Assembly: GCA_027698105.1 (NCBI GenBank)
Contig: JAQERH010000021.1
Coordinates: forward strand, 1 to 53,138
Length of the DNA: 53,138 nucleotides
DNA from: Lachnospiraceae bacterium AM93-12TA
Lineage (GTDB): Bacteria > Bacillota > Clostridia > Lachnospirales > Lachnospiraceae
Reading direction: 5' to 3'
Shown here one piece after another: positions 24,381 to 32,836 of the stretch (the first letter of the stretch is position 1; every line of letters begins with the position of its first letter). The notes below the pieces were generated by a model. The model was not told where the DNA came from. It ran no database searches and worked only from the letters and a program-made list of their open reading frames with translations. Position numbers and translations under genes: made by a program.

Positions 24381-27032
24381 CTATTTAGAAAGCTGAGCCA
24401 GGCGCTCCTTTACCTGTTCCATCATCTGTGTATACTTTTCAAGCTTTGCCTTCTCCTCAGCAATCTTAGCTTCCGGCGCACGGCTTACAAACTTCTCATT
24501 TCCAAGCATACCATTGACGCGGGCAAGCTCCTTTGTCAGACGCTCCTCTTCCTTCTGCAGTCTCTCAATTTCCTTGTCAATATCTACCAGCTCTGCAAAC
24601 GGCATGTAGATAGCTGCCTTCGGGATTACGGCAGACACAGCATCATCAGCAATACCTGTCTTGTCCTTCTGGAGGCATACTTCACTGGCGTATCCAAGAG
24701 TTGCAAAGAATACCTTGCTGTGCTCAAAAATACCAAGCAGGGACTCATCCTCGGAAACTACGTAAACCTTTGCCTTCTTGCTGGGCGGAACATTCATAGA
24801 GGTGCGGACATTTCTGATTCCGCGGACTGCCTCTTTAATAGTCTCCACTGCGTTCTCCTCAGAAGCAAAATTCCACTCCTCTTTGTAAACCGGCCAGGAG
24901 GAAATCATAATAGACGGTTCCTCCTCCTGCAGATTGCAGAAGATCTCCTCTGTGATAAACGGCATATACGGATGAAGGAGCTTTAAGGACTGGATGAGTA
25001 CTGTCTTTAAGGTCCAGATAGCAGCTGCCTTTGTGGTATCCTCATCATTATAGAGACGCGGTTTCACCATCTCGATGTACCAGTCACAGAATTCCTCCCA
25101 GATAAAGTCATAGACTTTCTGAAGGGCAATTCCCAGCTCGTACTTGTCCATATTCTCTGTTACATCCTTCGCCAGTGTATTAACCTTAGAGAGGATCCAG
25201 CGATCCGCCATGGTCAGATCAGACAGGGCTGCCTGGCTTTCCGGGGCTTTTTCCACGTTCATCATGATGAAACGGGAAGCGTTCCATACCTTGTTTGCAA
25301 AGTTTCTGCTGGCCTCTACTCTCTCCCAGTAGAAGCGCATATCATTTCCAGGCGCATTGCCTGTCATCAGTGTCATTCTCAGGGCATCTGCGCCGTACTT
25401 GTCGATTACCTCCAGCGGATCGATTCCGTTTCCTAAGGACTTACTCATTTTGCGTCCCTGGGAGTCTCTTACAAGGCCGTGGATCAGAACTGTGTTAAAC
25501 GGCTCTTTTCCTGTCTGCTCCAGACCGGAGAATACCATTCTGATAACCCAGAAGAAGATAATATCGTAGCCTGTTACCAGCACATCTGTCGGGTAGAAAT
25601 ACTCATACTCCGGAGTGCTCTTCGGCCATCCCAGAGTGGAGAACGGCCACAGGGCGGAGGAGAACCATGTATCCAGGGTGTCCTCATCCTGGGTCATATG
25701 AGCACAGCCGCATTTCGGGCATTTCTCAGGCATGGTCTTGGAAACCACCATCTCGCCGCACTCGTCACAGTAGTAGGCCGGGATTCTGTGTCCCCACCAC
25801 AGCTGTCTGGAAATACACCAGTCCCGGATGCCCTCCAGCCAGTGAAGATATGTCTTTCCAAAGCTCTCCGGAACGAATTTCAGCCTTCCTGACTTGATGG
25901 CCTCCACTGCCGGCTTTGCCATCTCATCCATTCTTACAAACCACTGAGGCTTTACCATAGGCTCTACGGTTGTACCGCAGCGGTCATGGGTTCCTACATT
26001 ATGAGAATGGGGAACTACCTTTACTAAAAGGCCCTGCTCCTGTAAATCCTCTACCATAGCTTTTCTGGCTTCATAGCGATCCATACCAAAGTATTTTCCC
26101 GGAGCGCTGATGGTAGCGTCGTCATTCATAATGCAGATTTCCGGCAGATTGTGGCGTTTTCCTACCTCAAAGTCGTTCGGGTCATGAGCCGGTGTAATCT
26201 TCACACAGCCGGTTCCGAACTCTTTATCTACATACTCGTCTGCCACAACAGGAATCTCTCTGTCTGTGAGAGGCAGTTTTAACATTTTTCCCACTAAGTC
26301 TTTATATCTTTCATCCTCAGGATTTACAGCCACTGCCGTATCTCCCAGAAGTGTCTCCGGACGGGTGGTGGCGATCTCTACAAAGCGTCCCTCTTCCCCT
26401 GCAATCGGATAATTAATATGCCAGAAGAAGCCGTCCTGCTCCTCATGCTCTACCTCAGCATCAGAAATAGAGGTCTGACATACAGGGCACCAGTTAATAA
26501 TGCGGGAACCTTTGTAAATATATCCCTTTTCATAGAGCTTTGTGAATACCTCAAGCACTGCATCAGAACATCCCTCGTCCATGGTGAAGCGCTCTCTGTC
26601 CCAGTCAGCGGAGGAACCCAGCTTGTGCAGCTGATTTACAATTCTGTTTCCATACTCTTCCTTCCACTCCCAGGCCTTCTCTAAAAAGCCCTCACGGCCC
26701 AGATCGTGCTTGTCAATGCCCTGGCTCTTTAACTTGTCAATTACCTTTACCTCAGTGGCAATGGCCGCATGGTCTGTTCCCGGCTGCCAGAGTGCCTCAT
26801 AGCCCTGCATTCTCTTATAGCGGATTAAAATATCCTGCATGGTATTGTCCAGGGCATGACCCATGTGGAGCTGTCCTGTAATATTTGGCGGCGGCATTAC
26901 GATAGTAAAAGGCTTCTTTCCCTCTCTTCTTCCCCTCTCTGCATCTGCGTGGAAATACTTGCTGTCCAGCCACTTCTGATACAGACGGGCTTCAATATCC
27001 GCCGGATTATAATTCTTTTCCAGTTCTTTCAT
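24381..27032 (-). CDS. valS: Valyl-tRNA synthetase
   Basis: An 883-residue class Ia aminoacyl-tRNA synthetase that charges tRNA-Val. The HIGH-type motif is [15 protein letters not shown] near residue 48-62, the editing (CP1) domain carries [17 protein letters not shown], and the KMSKS loop is [16 protein letters not shown]. The anticodon-binding domain follows, and the C-terminal coiled coil ends [14 protein letters not shown]. Length is as expected. The ATG at 27032 has an AAAGGAG site. It is read from the T-box leader together with a small Cys4 gene, so expression should rise when uncharged tRNA-Val accumulates. Confidence 0.97.
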   Translation of the reverse strand: MKELEKNYNPADIEARLYQKWLDSKYFHADAERGRREGKKPFTIVMPPPNITGQLHMGHALDNTMQDILIRYKRMQGYEALWQPGTDHAAIATEVKVIDKLKSQGIDKHDLGREGFLEKAWEWKEEYGNRIVNQLHKLGSSADWDRERFTMDEGCSDAVLEVFTKLYEKGYIYKGSRIINWCPVCQTSISDAEVEHEEQDGFFWHINYPIAGEEGRFVEIATTRPETLLGDTAVAVNPEDERYKDLVGKMLKLPLTDREIPVVADEYVDKEFGTGCVKITPAHDPNDFEVGKRHNLPEICIMNDDATISAPGKYFGMDRYEARKAMVEDLQEQGLLVKVVPHSHNVGTHDRCGTTVEPMVKPQWFVRMDEMAKPAVEAIKSGRLKFVPESFGKTYLHWLEGIRDWCISRQLWWGHRIPAYYCDECGEMVVSKTMPEKCPKCGCAHMTQDEDTLDTWFSSALWPFSTLGWPKSTPEYEYFYPTDVLVTGYDIIFFWVIRMVFSGLEQTGKEPFNTVLIHGLVRDSQGRKMSKSLGNGIDPLEVIDKYGADALRMTLMTGNAPGNDMRFYWERVEASRNFANKVWNASRFIMMNVEKAPESQAALSDLTMADRWILSKVNTLAKDVTENMDKYELGIALQKVYDFIWEEFCDWYIEMVKPRLYNDEDTTKAAAIWTLKTVLIQSLKLLHPYMPFITEEIFCNLQEEEPSIMISSWPVYKEEWNFASEENAVETIKEAVRGIRNVRTSMNVPPSKKAKVYVVSEDESLLGIFEHSKVFFATLGYASEVCLQKDKTGIADDAVSAVIPKAAIYMPFAELVDIDKEIERLQKEEERLTKELARVNGMLGNEKFVSRAPEAKIAEEKAKLEKYTQMMEQVKERLAQLSK

Positions 27033-27075
27033 CTTGCGCTCTCCTTTTTCTTATTGTTTCTGTGCCGTCTTGCTT

Positions 27076-27279
27076 TTACATCTGTTTACGCACAATCAGG
27101 TACTCATCGTTTATGTGATAATAGGGACACTGAAATTTCCTGTCCCCCAGAAAGGCCGCCATCTCATCTTCATCCAGGCTGGCCTCGCAGACATAGTATC
27201 CATAGTCTTCGTCATAGACGTAATTGCTGCAGGTCTCGCAGCTGGAAACCTGACTTTTTTTCCCTGAACGAACTGACAT
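27076..27279 (-). CDS. Small four-cysteine protein upstream of valS (DUF6472-like)
   Basis: A 67-residue protein with CETCSNYVYDEDYGYYVC and a later FQCPYY, that is, a C-x2-C ... C ... C arrangement that could hold zinc. The rest is acidic. The ATG at 27279 has an AAAGGAG site; the first ATG of the frame has none. It resembles the small clostridial DUF6472 family, function unknown. It lies between the T-box terminator and valS, 43 bases before valS, so it is under the same tRNA-Val control. Confidence 0.75.
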   Translation of the reverse strand: MSVRSGKKSQVSSCETCSNYVYDEDYGYYVCEASLDEDEMAAFLGDRKFQCPYYHINDEYLIVRKQM

Positions 27280-27361
27280 TTCTTTCTCCTTTCCCAAAAA
27301 TCTCCCACAATGCGATTCTTGCGGAGCATATTTATTTCATAGAAACTTGCATTCTGCGAAA

Positions 27362-27695
27362 TAAAAAAGCCCTTCACATGTTTCCATGCAAAGGGCGAAT
27401 CACCGCGGTACCACCTTTATTCTGCCGCTTCGTATGCAGTGGCAATCTCATTTGTCCTGTAACGGGAACTCCCGCGGTCCTCTACTGTCTGCTTTTCAGT
27501 CAGTTTCAAGGGCCGGGCTCAAAAGCTACCTTCAGCAGACCTTCCCCAAACAGTCTCTCAGCCAACGAACTGTTTTCTCTGGCGGGCGGCGTCCTGCCTA
27601 CTCCTCTTTTTCTCAGCCTTTTTCTATTCCATTTCTGCTGCCCCGCAGGCAGCGCCGTGTCTGTCTTAGCTAAAAGCCTTCCAGACAGATATAAA
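27362..27695 (-). promoter_or_regulatory. T-box riboswitch leader of the valS transcript
   Basis: The minus strand has the T-box sequence AGGTGGTACCGCG (about 27417-27405), preceded by the stem III-type CGGGAGTTCCCG. A rho-independent terminator follows: GCCCTTTGCATGGAAACATG and its partner GAAGGGC, then TTTTTT near 27362. Upstream about 250 bases form the Stem I region, starting near the transcription start at about 27690. The downstream gene is valS, so tRNA-Val is the expected ligand. The specifier codon was not assigned with confidence. Confidence 0.92.
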
Positions 27696-27696
27696 T

Positions 27697-27725
27697 AATA
27701 TAGTAGGTTTGCCGGAGATTGTCAA
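27697..27725 (-). promoter_or_regulatory. Sigma-A promoter of the valS T-box transcript
   Basis: Minus-strand TTGACA (27725-27720), a 17-base spacer and TATATT (27702-27697), immediately ahead of the T-box leader. Confidence 0.8.
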
Positions 27726-27739
27726 GCAGAGGACGGATG

Positions 27740-27792
27740 TACGTGAAAAATTTTCTTGTTCCACTTAAAGTCACCGAAAATTTTTCCACGTA
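27740..27792. repeat. Long AT-rich inverted repeat between the dacF-like gene and the valS promoter
   Basis: Arms 27740-27755 (TACGTGAAAAATTTTC) and 27776-27792 pair over 16 bp with one bulged base, loop 20 bases. It lies just past the carboxypeptidase stop at 27819. There is no T-tract, so it may be a weak terminator or mRNA-end stabiliser. Confidence 0.6.
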
Positions 27793-27818
27793 TATAAACA
27801 GGGGTAGTCTAATGGATT

Positions 27819-29318
27819 CTATTGAATCCACACTCCGTTTGCATCTACCTGGTAGCCGTCCGGCGTGGTTCCGTTTGTGAACAGCGCTCCGTTTATATCT
27901 GCGTAATACCACTTTCCTCCGGTCTCTATCCAGCGGCTTTTTGCCAGACCGCCGCTGGGACGGAAGAAATACCAGATTCCTCCGATCTGATACCAGTCAT
28001 TGCTTACCATATAAGAATCTGGCTTAAAGCAGTAAACTTCCCCGTTAATCTCCATACACTCATTGGCTGCATAGGAACCATTGGACTTAACAAAACGCCA
28101 TCCCTTAGAGTCCTCCTCCCAATGAGGGCTTGAAGACGAAACTGCGCCTCCCGGACTCTGCTGGCTTCCAGAGCCGCCTCCCGGGCCTGCTGTACCTGAA
28201 CCGGTACTTCCGGACTGAGCCAGCGAAAATCCATAATCCAGCAGCGCTTTCGTATCTGCATAGTGAGTCTGACGGCTCTTTAAAATAATGACAGCCAGCC
28301 TTGTACCGTTTCTCTCCGCGCAGGTTACCAGCGTATTTCCCGCTAAAGAGGTATAGCCTGTTTTCCCTCCTACAATACCGCTGTAATACTCACTTTTTGC
28401 AGGATTTACCATCTTATGGCCCATGGTCAGCTTTCTCACAGACGGAATGCTGGCCGTAGCAGGAAAATCGTAATTTACAGTGGACGCTATCTTGCAGAGT
28501 GTAGGATTGGAAAAAGCCGCGTCCGCAATCAGCGCCATATCCCTGGCTGTCGTATAATGGTTTGCATTGTTCAGCCCATTGGCATTGACAAAGTGAGTAT
28601 TTGTGCAGCCCAGAGAAGCTGCTTTCTGATTCATTAAATCAGCAAATCCGCTAATACTTCCTGACACATGCTCTGCCAGGCCGTTTGCAACCTCATTGGC
28701 TGATTTTAAAAGCAGGCCATACAGACACTGTTCCACTGTAAACTGATCGCCGGCCTTAACTCCCAGGGTCACTGCCCCTGACTCCAGATTCGTAACCGCT
28801 GTCTGGGAAAACGTCACCGTATCATTTAAATTACAGCGCTCCAGTACAAGAAGAGCCGTCATAATCTTCGTAATGCTGGCCGGGTAATATCTGGTATCTG
28901 CATTTTTCTCGTAAAGCACCTGATTCCGGGTAACGTCGTACAGAACCGCTCCCTCCGCCTTGATCTGAGGAACTGCCGCCTGGCTGCTGCTCTGGCTGCC
29001 TGTCTGGCCGCTGTTCTGAGACGCCTGACTGTTTTGGGATGTGGTCACAGTCCCGGAAAGAGAAAGGGGCCTGGAGGCAGAGGCTGAATTTCCTGAACCG
29101 GTTCCCGGCCCTGCCGGTCCCATCTCCTGCTGGCTGCTCTGTCCCGGCGTCTGGCTGCTACCCTGAGGCGTCTGGACGCTCCCCTGCGCGGTCTGTCCCG
29201 GCGCAGAGCCATCCGGCGGAATCGGCTCCGCCTGAACTGTCCCTGAAATCATCAGGCTCATGGCCATAGCGAGAGCCGCCGCCTGCTTTGCATGTATTTT
29301 CCATTTCTTTTTTTTCAT
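27819..29318 (-). CDS. D-alanyl-D-alanine carboxypeptidase with cell-wall-binding repeats
   Basis: A 499-residue S11 peptidase (DacF/PBP5 type) that trims the terminal D-Ala of peptidoglycan stems. A signal peptide (about 1-31, ending VQAEP) is followed by a Gln/Ser/Pro-rich linker of about 90 residues. The catalytic domain has SxxK as PASITKIMTALL, SxN as KSANEVANGLAEH and KTG as VGGKTGYTSLAG. The C-terminus has about four cell-wall-binding-type repeats (WYQIGGIWYFFRPSGG, WIETGGKWYYADINGA) instead of the membrane helix of classic PBP5. It is outside the cell, anchored to the wall polymer. It has its own promoter and a GGGAGAG site. Confidence 0.93.
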   Translation of the reverse strand: MKKKKWKIHAKQAAALAMAMSLMISGTVQAEPIPPDGSAPGQTAQGSVQTPQGSSQTPGQSSQQEMGPAGPGTGSGNSASASRPLSLSGTVTTSQNSQASQNSGQTGSQSSSQAAVPQIKAEGAVLYDVTRNQVLYEKNADTRYYPASITKIMTALLVLERCNLNDTVTFSQTAVTNLESGAVTLGVKAGDQFTVEQCLYGLLLKSANEVANGLAEHVSGSISGFADLMNQKAASLGCTNTHFVNANGLNNANHYTTARDMALIADAAFSNPTLCKIASTVNYDFPATASIPSVRKLTMGHKMVNPAKSEYYSGIVGGKTGYTSLAGNTLVTCAERNGTRLAVIILKSRQTHYADTKALLDYGFSLAQSGSTGSGTAGPGGGSGSQQSPGGAVSSSSPHWEEDSKGWRFVKSNGSYAANECMEINGEVYCFKPDSYMVSNDWYQIGGIWYFFRPSGGLAKSRWIETGGKWYYADINGALFTNGTTPDGYQVDANGVWIQ

Positions 29319-29378
29319 AAGTTCTCTCCCTGCTGCTGTCCTTGTTTCAGGCCAGCTTTATCATACTGAGCTTTTCCC

Positions 29379-29407
29379 ATTATACTTCATTTTCGTTCTC
29401 CATACAA
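29379..29407 (-). promoter_or_regulatory. Sigma-A promoter of the carboxypeptidase gene
   Basis: Minus-strand TTGTAT (29407-29402), a 17-base spacer and a perfect TATAAT (29384-29379), 60 bases before the start codon. Confidence 0.7.
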
Positions 29408-29439
29408 TCAGCAGGGAGCGGAAAATTATTACAAAATTA

Positions 29440-30426
29440 TTACAAATATTTTTTTCTTAAATCAGCCGGGCTCTCTGCAGATAAATAGGCCGGAGCCACA
29501 TCAAAGACAGTTCTGCAGCCCTTCTGTCCCTCTTTGCTCATCTTGTATGCAGCTCTTGCATAAGCCACGATGACAGAGGAAGTAAATTCTGGATTTGAAT
29601 CCAGCTTTAAGCTGTACTCAATAATATGGCTGTGTTCCTGCTCCCAGCCGGTTTTTCCGCTTCTGAATACAAAACCTCCATGGGGAAGGCCCTTGTGATC
29701 TCTGTCAAGCTCTTCCTGGCTGATGAAATGCACCGTTGTATCATATTCGTCAAAATAGTTCTTCATAGTCTTGATTTCCTGCTCAATGGCCGCCAGATCG
29801 GCTCCCTCTTCCGCCACTACGAAGCACTCTCTTGTATGTTTCTGTCTGGTAGTCAGTTCCGGGCTTTCTCCATTTCTCACAGCCTCCAGAGCGCTGTCTA
29901 CAGGAATGGTATACTGTCTGGCATCCTTGACTCCCTGAATCCGGCGGATTGCGTCAGAATGTCCCTGACTCACGCCCTTGCCCCAGAAAGTGTAATTGCT
30001 TCCCTCCGGAAGAATGGCTGTAGCATAGAGACGGTTCAAGGAGAACATACCCGGATCCCAGCCTACTGAGATGATGCCCACATGACCGCTCTCAGAAGCT
30101 GCTTTGTCCACTGCCTCAAAATGCTGCGGAATATTAGCATGGGTATCAAAGCTGTCTACCACATTAAACCACTTGGCAAAGGCAGGTGTCTGTACCGGAA
30201 GATCGGTTGCGCTTCCGCCGCAAAGAATCAGCACGTCAATCTCGTCCTTTAAGCTCTCCGCATCCTCTGCCCGGTATACTTTTGCATTTTCTGTGAGAAT
30301 CTTCACTGTCTCCGGGTCTCGCCTTGTAAATACTGCCTTCAGCTCCATATCGGGGTTCTGCTTCACTGCACACTCCACGCCCCGTCCCAGATTTCCATAT
30401 CCAAGAATACCAATTCTAATACTCAT
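29440..30426 (-). CDS. ddh: meso-Diaminopimelate D-dehydrogenase
   Basis: A 328-residue NADPH-dependent enzyme that makes meso-diaminopimelate directly from tetrahydrodipicolinate, a shortcut in lysine and peptidoglycan synthesis. The Rossmann start IGILGYGNLGRGVE, the CGGSATDLP block, WDPGMFSLNRLYATAILPEG, FWGKGVSQGHSDAIRRI and the C-terminal LKLDSNPEFTSSVIVAYARA are all typical of Ddh. The ATG at 30426 is preferred over 30444 because an AGGAG site precedes it by six bases. The enzyme product is also the substrate stem residue on which the nearby PBPs act. Confidence 0.95.
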   Translation of the reverse strand: MSIRIGILGYGNLGRGVECAVKQNPDMELKAVFTRRDPETVKILTENAKVYRAEDAESLKDEIDVLILCGGSATDLPVQTPAFAKWFNVVDSFDTHANIPQHFEAVDKAASESGHVGIISVGWDPGMFSLNRLYATAILPEGSNYTFWGKGVSQGHSDAIRRIQGVKDARQYTIPVDSALEAVRNGESPELTTRQKHTRECFVVAEEGADLAAIEQEIKTMKNYFDEYDTTVHFISQEELDRDHKGLPHGGFVFRSGKTGWEQEHSHIIEYSLKLDSNPEFTSSVIVAYARAAYKMSKEGQKGCRTVFDVAPAYLSAESPADLRKKYL

Positions 30427-30472
30427 ATTGTTCTCCTCTCCCATCAGATAAGCTGCTGTAAAATGATAAGAA

Positions 30473-30494
30473 GGGAGTGATAAAACTCACTCCC
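30473..30494 (-). other. Stem-loop in the leader of ddh
   Basis: A perfect 8-bp repeat (GGGAGTGA at 30473-30480, complement at 30487-30494) with a 6-base loop, between the ddh promoter and its ATG. On the minus strand TTCTTATCATTTT follows, so it could attenuate ddh or, less likely, end the upstream symporter transcript. Confidence 0.5.
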
Positions 30495-30512
30495 CCCTGT
30501 AAGATTTGCATT

Positions 30513-30540
30513 ATTATACATCACTTTTTTTATCTTTTCA
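30513..30540 (-). promoter_or_regulatory. Sigma-A promoter of ddh
   Basis: Minus-strand TTGAAA (30540-30535), a 16-base spacer, an upstream TG and perfect TATAAT (30518-30513). It begins just past the symporter stop codon at 30557. Confidence 0.7.
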
Positions 30541-30556
30541 AGACTTTTTTGAAAGA

Positions 30557-31876
30557 TCAGCCAATTCCTCCAAACAGGATTCCCAGGACATACACACCCA
30601 GAGTCAGGCCAACAAACAGGTACCGCGTCACTGGCTCAAACCAGGAACCCAGCCTCTTCTCTCTGCCCTTCTGTACCTGTTCTCTGGCAAAGCCTTTGGG
30701 GCATACCCAGAAAAACATGACTGCCGCTAACAAAGCTCCCAGAGGAATCATATAAATAGAAACTGCATCCATCCACATGCTGACTGCATCTGCGCTTTCA
30801 ATAAATATACCCACGGCTGCTGCGATGAAAGCCACCACAGCTACCGCCATTTTCCTGGACATCTGAAACTGCTCCTGCAGCGCCTCAATCGGCGTCTCAA
30901 ACAAGTTCATCAGCGAAGTAATCGCTGCAAACAGCACGGCAACGAAAAAGATAACTGCAAACAGCCAGCCGGCCGGCATCTGGTTAAACACAGCCGGAAG
31001 CGTGATAAACATGAGAGGCGGACCTGCTGTAACGTCCAGACCAAAAGCAAATACAGCCGGAATCACCACCATTCCTGCCAGCAGTGCAGCACAGGTGTCA
31101 AAAAATGCTACATTTCTGGCACAGGTCACCACATCTGCATCATCGCTTAAATAACTTCCATAGACGATAGTTCCGGAACCAGCCAGTGAGAGGGAGAAGA
31201 ACGCCTGTCCCAGCGCATAGACCCAGGTTTTCACATTTCCTAACAGCTCCCACCTGGGGATAAACAGATATTCATATCCCTTTGCCGCACCTGGCAGAGA
31301 CGCTACCCGGAATAAAAGAATCAGGAAGAATACAAAAAACACAGGCATCATAATCTTATTCATCTTTTCAATTCCGCCAGATACGCCGAACAGCATAATC
31401 AGAAAAGTCACAGCCAGACCCAGCATATGCCATCCTACGCTTCCAAAGCTGCCGGACAGAGTGGCAAAATAGGCCCCCATATCCTCCACCTGTCCCAGTG
31501 TTCCGGAAACAGCTGCAAACAGATATTTTAAAAACCAGCCCACTACTACAGAATAGCCGATGGCAATTCCCAGAGAACCGATTACAGGGATCAGACCTAT
31601 CAGACGTCCCCCCTTCTTTCCTCGCATCTCCATCGCTTTTCCGAAGGCGCCTGTCGGCCCGGTACGCATCACACGTCCGAAAGCCATTTCTCCCAGCACA
31701 CCGGAAAAACCCAGTAAAATGACAAAAATAAAGTAGGGGATTAGAAAAGCCGCTCCCCCAAACGCTCCTGTCCGGTAGGGAAACATCCAGATATTTCCCA
31801 TTCCAACTGCAGAACCGATACAGGCCACAATAAATCCCAGCCTGGTCCGGAACTGATCTCTTGATTTCTTTTCCAT
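30557..31876 (-). CDS. Sodium-dependent neurotransmitter-type symporter (NSS family)
   Basis: A 439-residue membrane protein with about eleven hydrophobic helices. The NSS signature is at the N-terminus: GSAVGMGNIWMFPY in TM1 and FLIPYFIFVILLGFSGVLGEMAFG in TM2. These include the unwound TM1 that holds sodium and substrate in LeuT. TM6 has the SLAGSGTIVYGSY run. It imports an amino acid or an indole-type amine with sodium; the substrate is unknown. The gene starts 32 bases after the small XRE-type gene, so they may share one transcript. Confidence 0.93.
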   Translation of the reverse strand: MEKKSRDQFRTRLGFIVACIGSAVGMGNIWMFPYRTGAFGGAAFLIPYFIFVILLGFSGVLGEMAFGRVMRTGPTGAFGKAMEMRGKKGGRLIGLIPVIGSLGIAIGYSVVVGWFLKYLFAAVSGTLGQVEDMGAYFATLSGSFGSVGWHMLGLAVTFLIMLFGVSGGIEKMNKIMMPVFFVFFLILLFRVASLPGAAKGYEYLFIPRWELLGNVKTWVYALGQAFFSLSLAGSGTIVYGSYLSDDADVVTCARNVAFFDTCAALLAGMVVIPAVFAFGLDVTAGPPLMFITLPAVFNQMPAGWLFAVIFFVAVLFAAITSLMNLFETPIEALQEQFQMSRKMAVAVVAFIAAAVGIFIESADAVSMWMDAVSIYMIPLGALLAAVMFFWVCPKGFAREQVQKGREKRLGSWFEPVTRYLFVGLTLGVYVLGILFGGIG

Positions 31877-31908
31877 ACTCAGAATCCTTTCCTGTCTTCT
31901 TTTCCTTT

Positions 31909-32148
31909 CTAGTCTTCCTGCTCTAAGTCATCGAAAAGCTCGCTGTCATAAAATTCCCGAATCGTCATATTAAAACCCTCGGCAATTTTTTTAATATTGA
32001 CAATGCCCGGATTTTTACTTCTTCCGTTCATAATACATTTTAAAGTAGACGGCGGCATTCCAGTTTTATAAGCCAGAGCATACAGGGTCAGCCGTTCCCG
32101 TTTCCGAAGCTCCTCTATTCTCTTTACAGTTGCTTCACAAATCTACAT
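31909..32148 (-). pseudogene. XRE/Cro-CI-type small regulator with TAG as second codon
   Basis: The frame downstream of an ideal GGAGG site (eight bases before the ATG at 32148) reads ATG-TAG-ATT-TGT, then 77 residues of clean coding sequence ending at TAG 31909. The protein without its second codon has a helix-turn-helix (LTLYALAYKTGMPPSTLKCIMN, read in parts) and the small-XRE end GIVNIKKIAEGFNMTIREFYDSELFDD, typical of clostridial one-domain regulators. So the gene is either inactivated by an amber change at codon 2 or uses a start-stop with re-initiation, perhaps at the ATT of codon 3. It lies just before the symporter gene, which it may have regulated. Confidence 0.75.
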
Positions 32149-32290
32149 AAATTCAGCCTCCTTTTTTATTCTGGCCTTAGTTTATACAATATTTGTGAGC
32201 AACTAGGGTGATCTATCATCCTTTTAATAAAGAAACAAAAAAATTACCTGGCTGACTGTTTTTTCACTAAAAATTCTTTGCCTGTCAGAT

Positions 32291-32836
32291 TTACAGCTGC
32301 TCTAACAGCTGCTGGGCCTGACTTTCCCCTACAGCTGTTATACCGCAGGATTTCAGCAGACTGGCTGCAACTCCGTCTCCGGCTGTCAGGGTTCCTGAAA
32401 AGGTTCCGTCATAAACGGCCCCGACTCCGCAGGAGGGACTTCTCTCCTTTAAGACAGCATAGATGCAGCCGTGCTGCTCTGCCAGATTTAACGCTTTCCT
32501 GGCCCCCGCTTCGTACTCTGCTGTCACGTCGCGCCCATCGCGGGTGATCACCTTCTCCCCTCTGATTTCCGCCGGCACCCTGGGAGTAGGAAGTCCTCCC
32601 ATTACCTCCGGGCAGATGGGGATAAACTCTGCTTTCCCCGCCTGCTCCAACTTGTTTTTCCACAAAATAACTGTCTCGTTTCGGTTGGAGCCTCCGCTGT
32701 ATTTGCATTTTTCTCCCAGAAGGCAGGCACTTACCAGAATAGCTGTTTTTCCCTGCCCTCCTCTTTCCTGCTGTCCAGACTCTTCGTTTCGCTTATTTGC
32801 CTCATGAGGCGGAAAACTGGCTGTTGTACAGTTCAT
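32291..32836 (-). CDS. DUF523 protein (YbbK-like)
   Basis: A 181-residue protein with the DUF523 core: ILVSACLLGEKCKYSGGSN (about 33-51), ICPEVMGGLPTPRVPAEI and the C-terminal VLKERSPSCGVGAVYDGTF. Conserved cysteines sit in C-L-L-G-x3-C, ICPE and PSCG, so metal binding or a thiol role is possible; the family function is unknown. The N-terminal 30 residues are charged and not part of the family core, but the ATG at 32836 has a GGGAGG site and no better start lies closer. It overlaps the 3' end of the ABC exporter gene by 35 bases, so it is cotranscribed. Confidence 0.85.
   Translation of the reverse strand: MNCTTASFPPHEANKRNEESGQQERGGQGKTAILVSACLLGEKCKYSGGSNRNETVILWKNKLEQAGKAEFIPICPEVMGGLPTPRVPAEIRGEKVITRDGRDVTAEYEAGARKALNLAEQHGCIYAVLKERSPSCGVGAVYDGTFSGTLTAGDGVAASLLKSCGITAVGESQAQQLLEQL

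Noticed and set aside
26856..27698. Plus-strand open frame of 280 codons across the T-box and valS start
   Set aside because: It covers a structured RNA leader and the valS start on the other strand; composition is not protein-like.
29420..29450. Short direct repeat ATTATTACAAA beside ddh and the dacF-like promoter
   Set aside because: Two short AT-rich copies are easily explained by composition.
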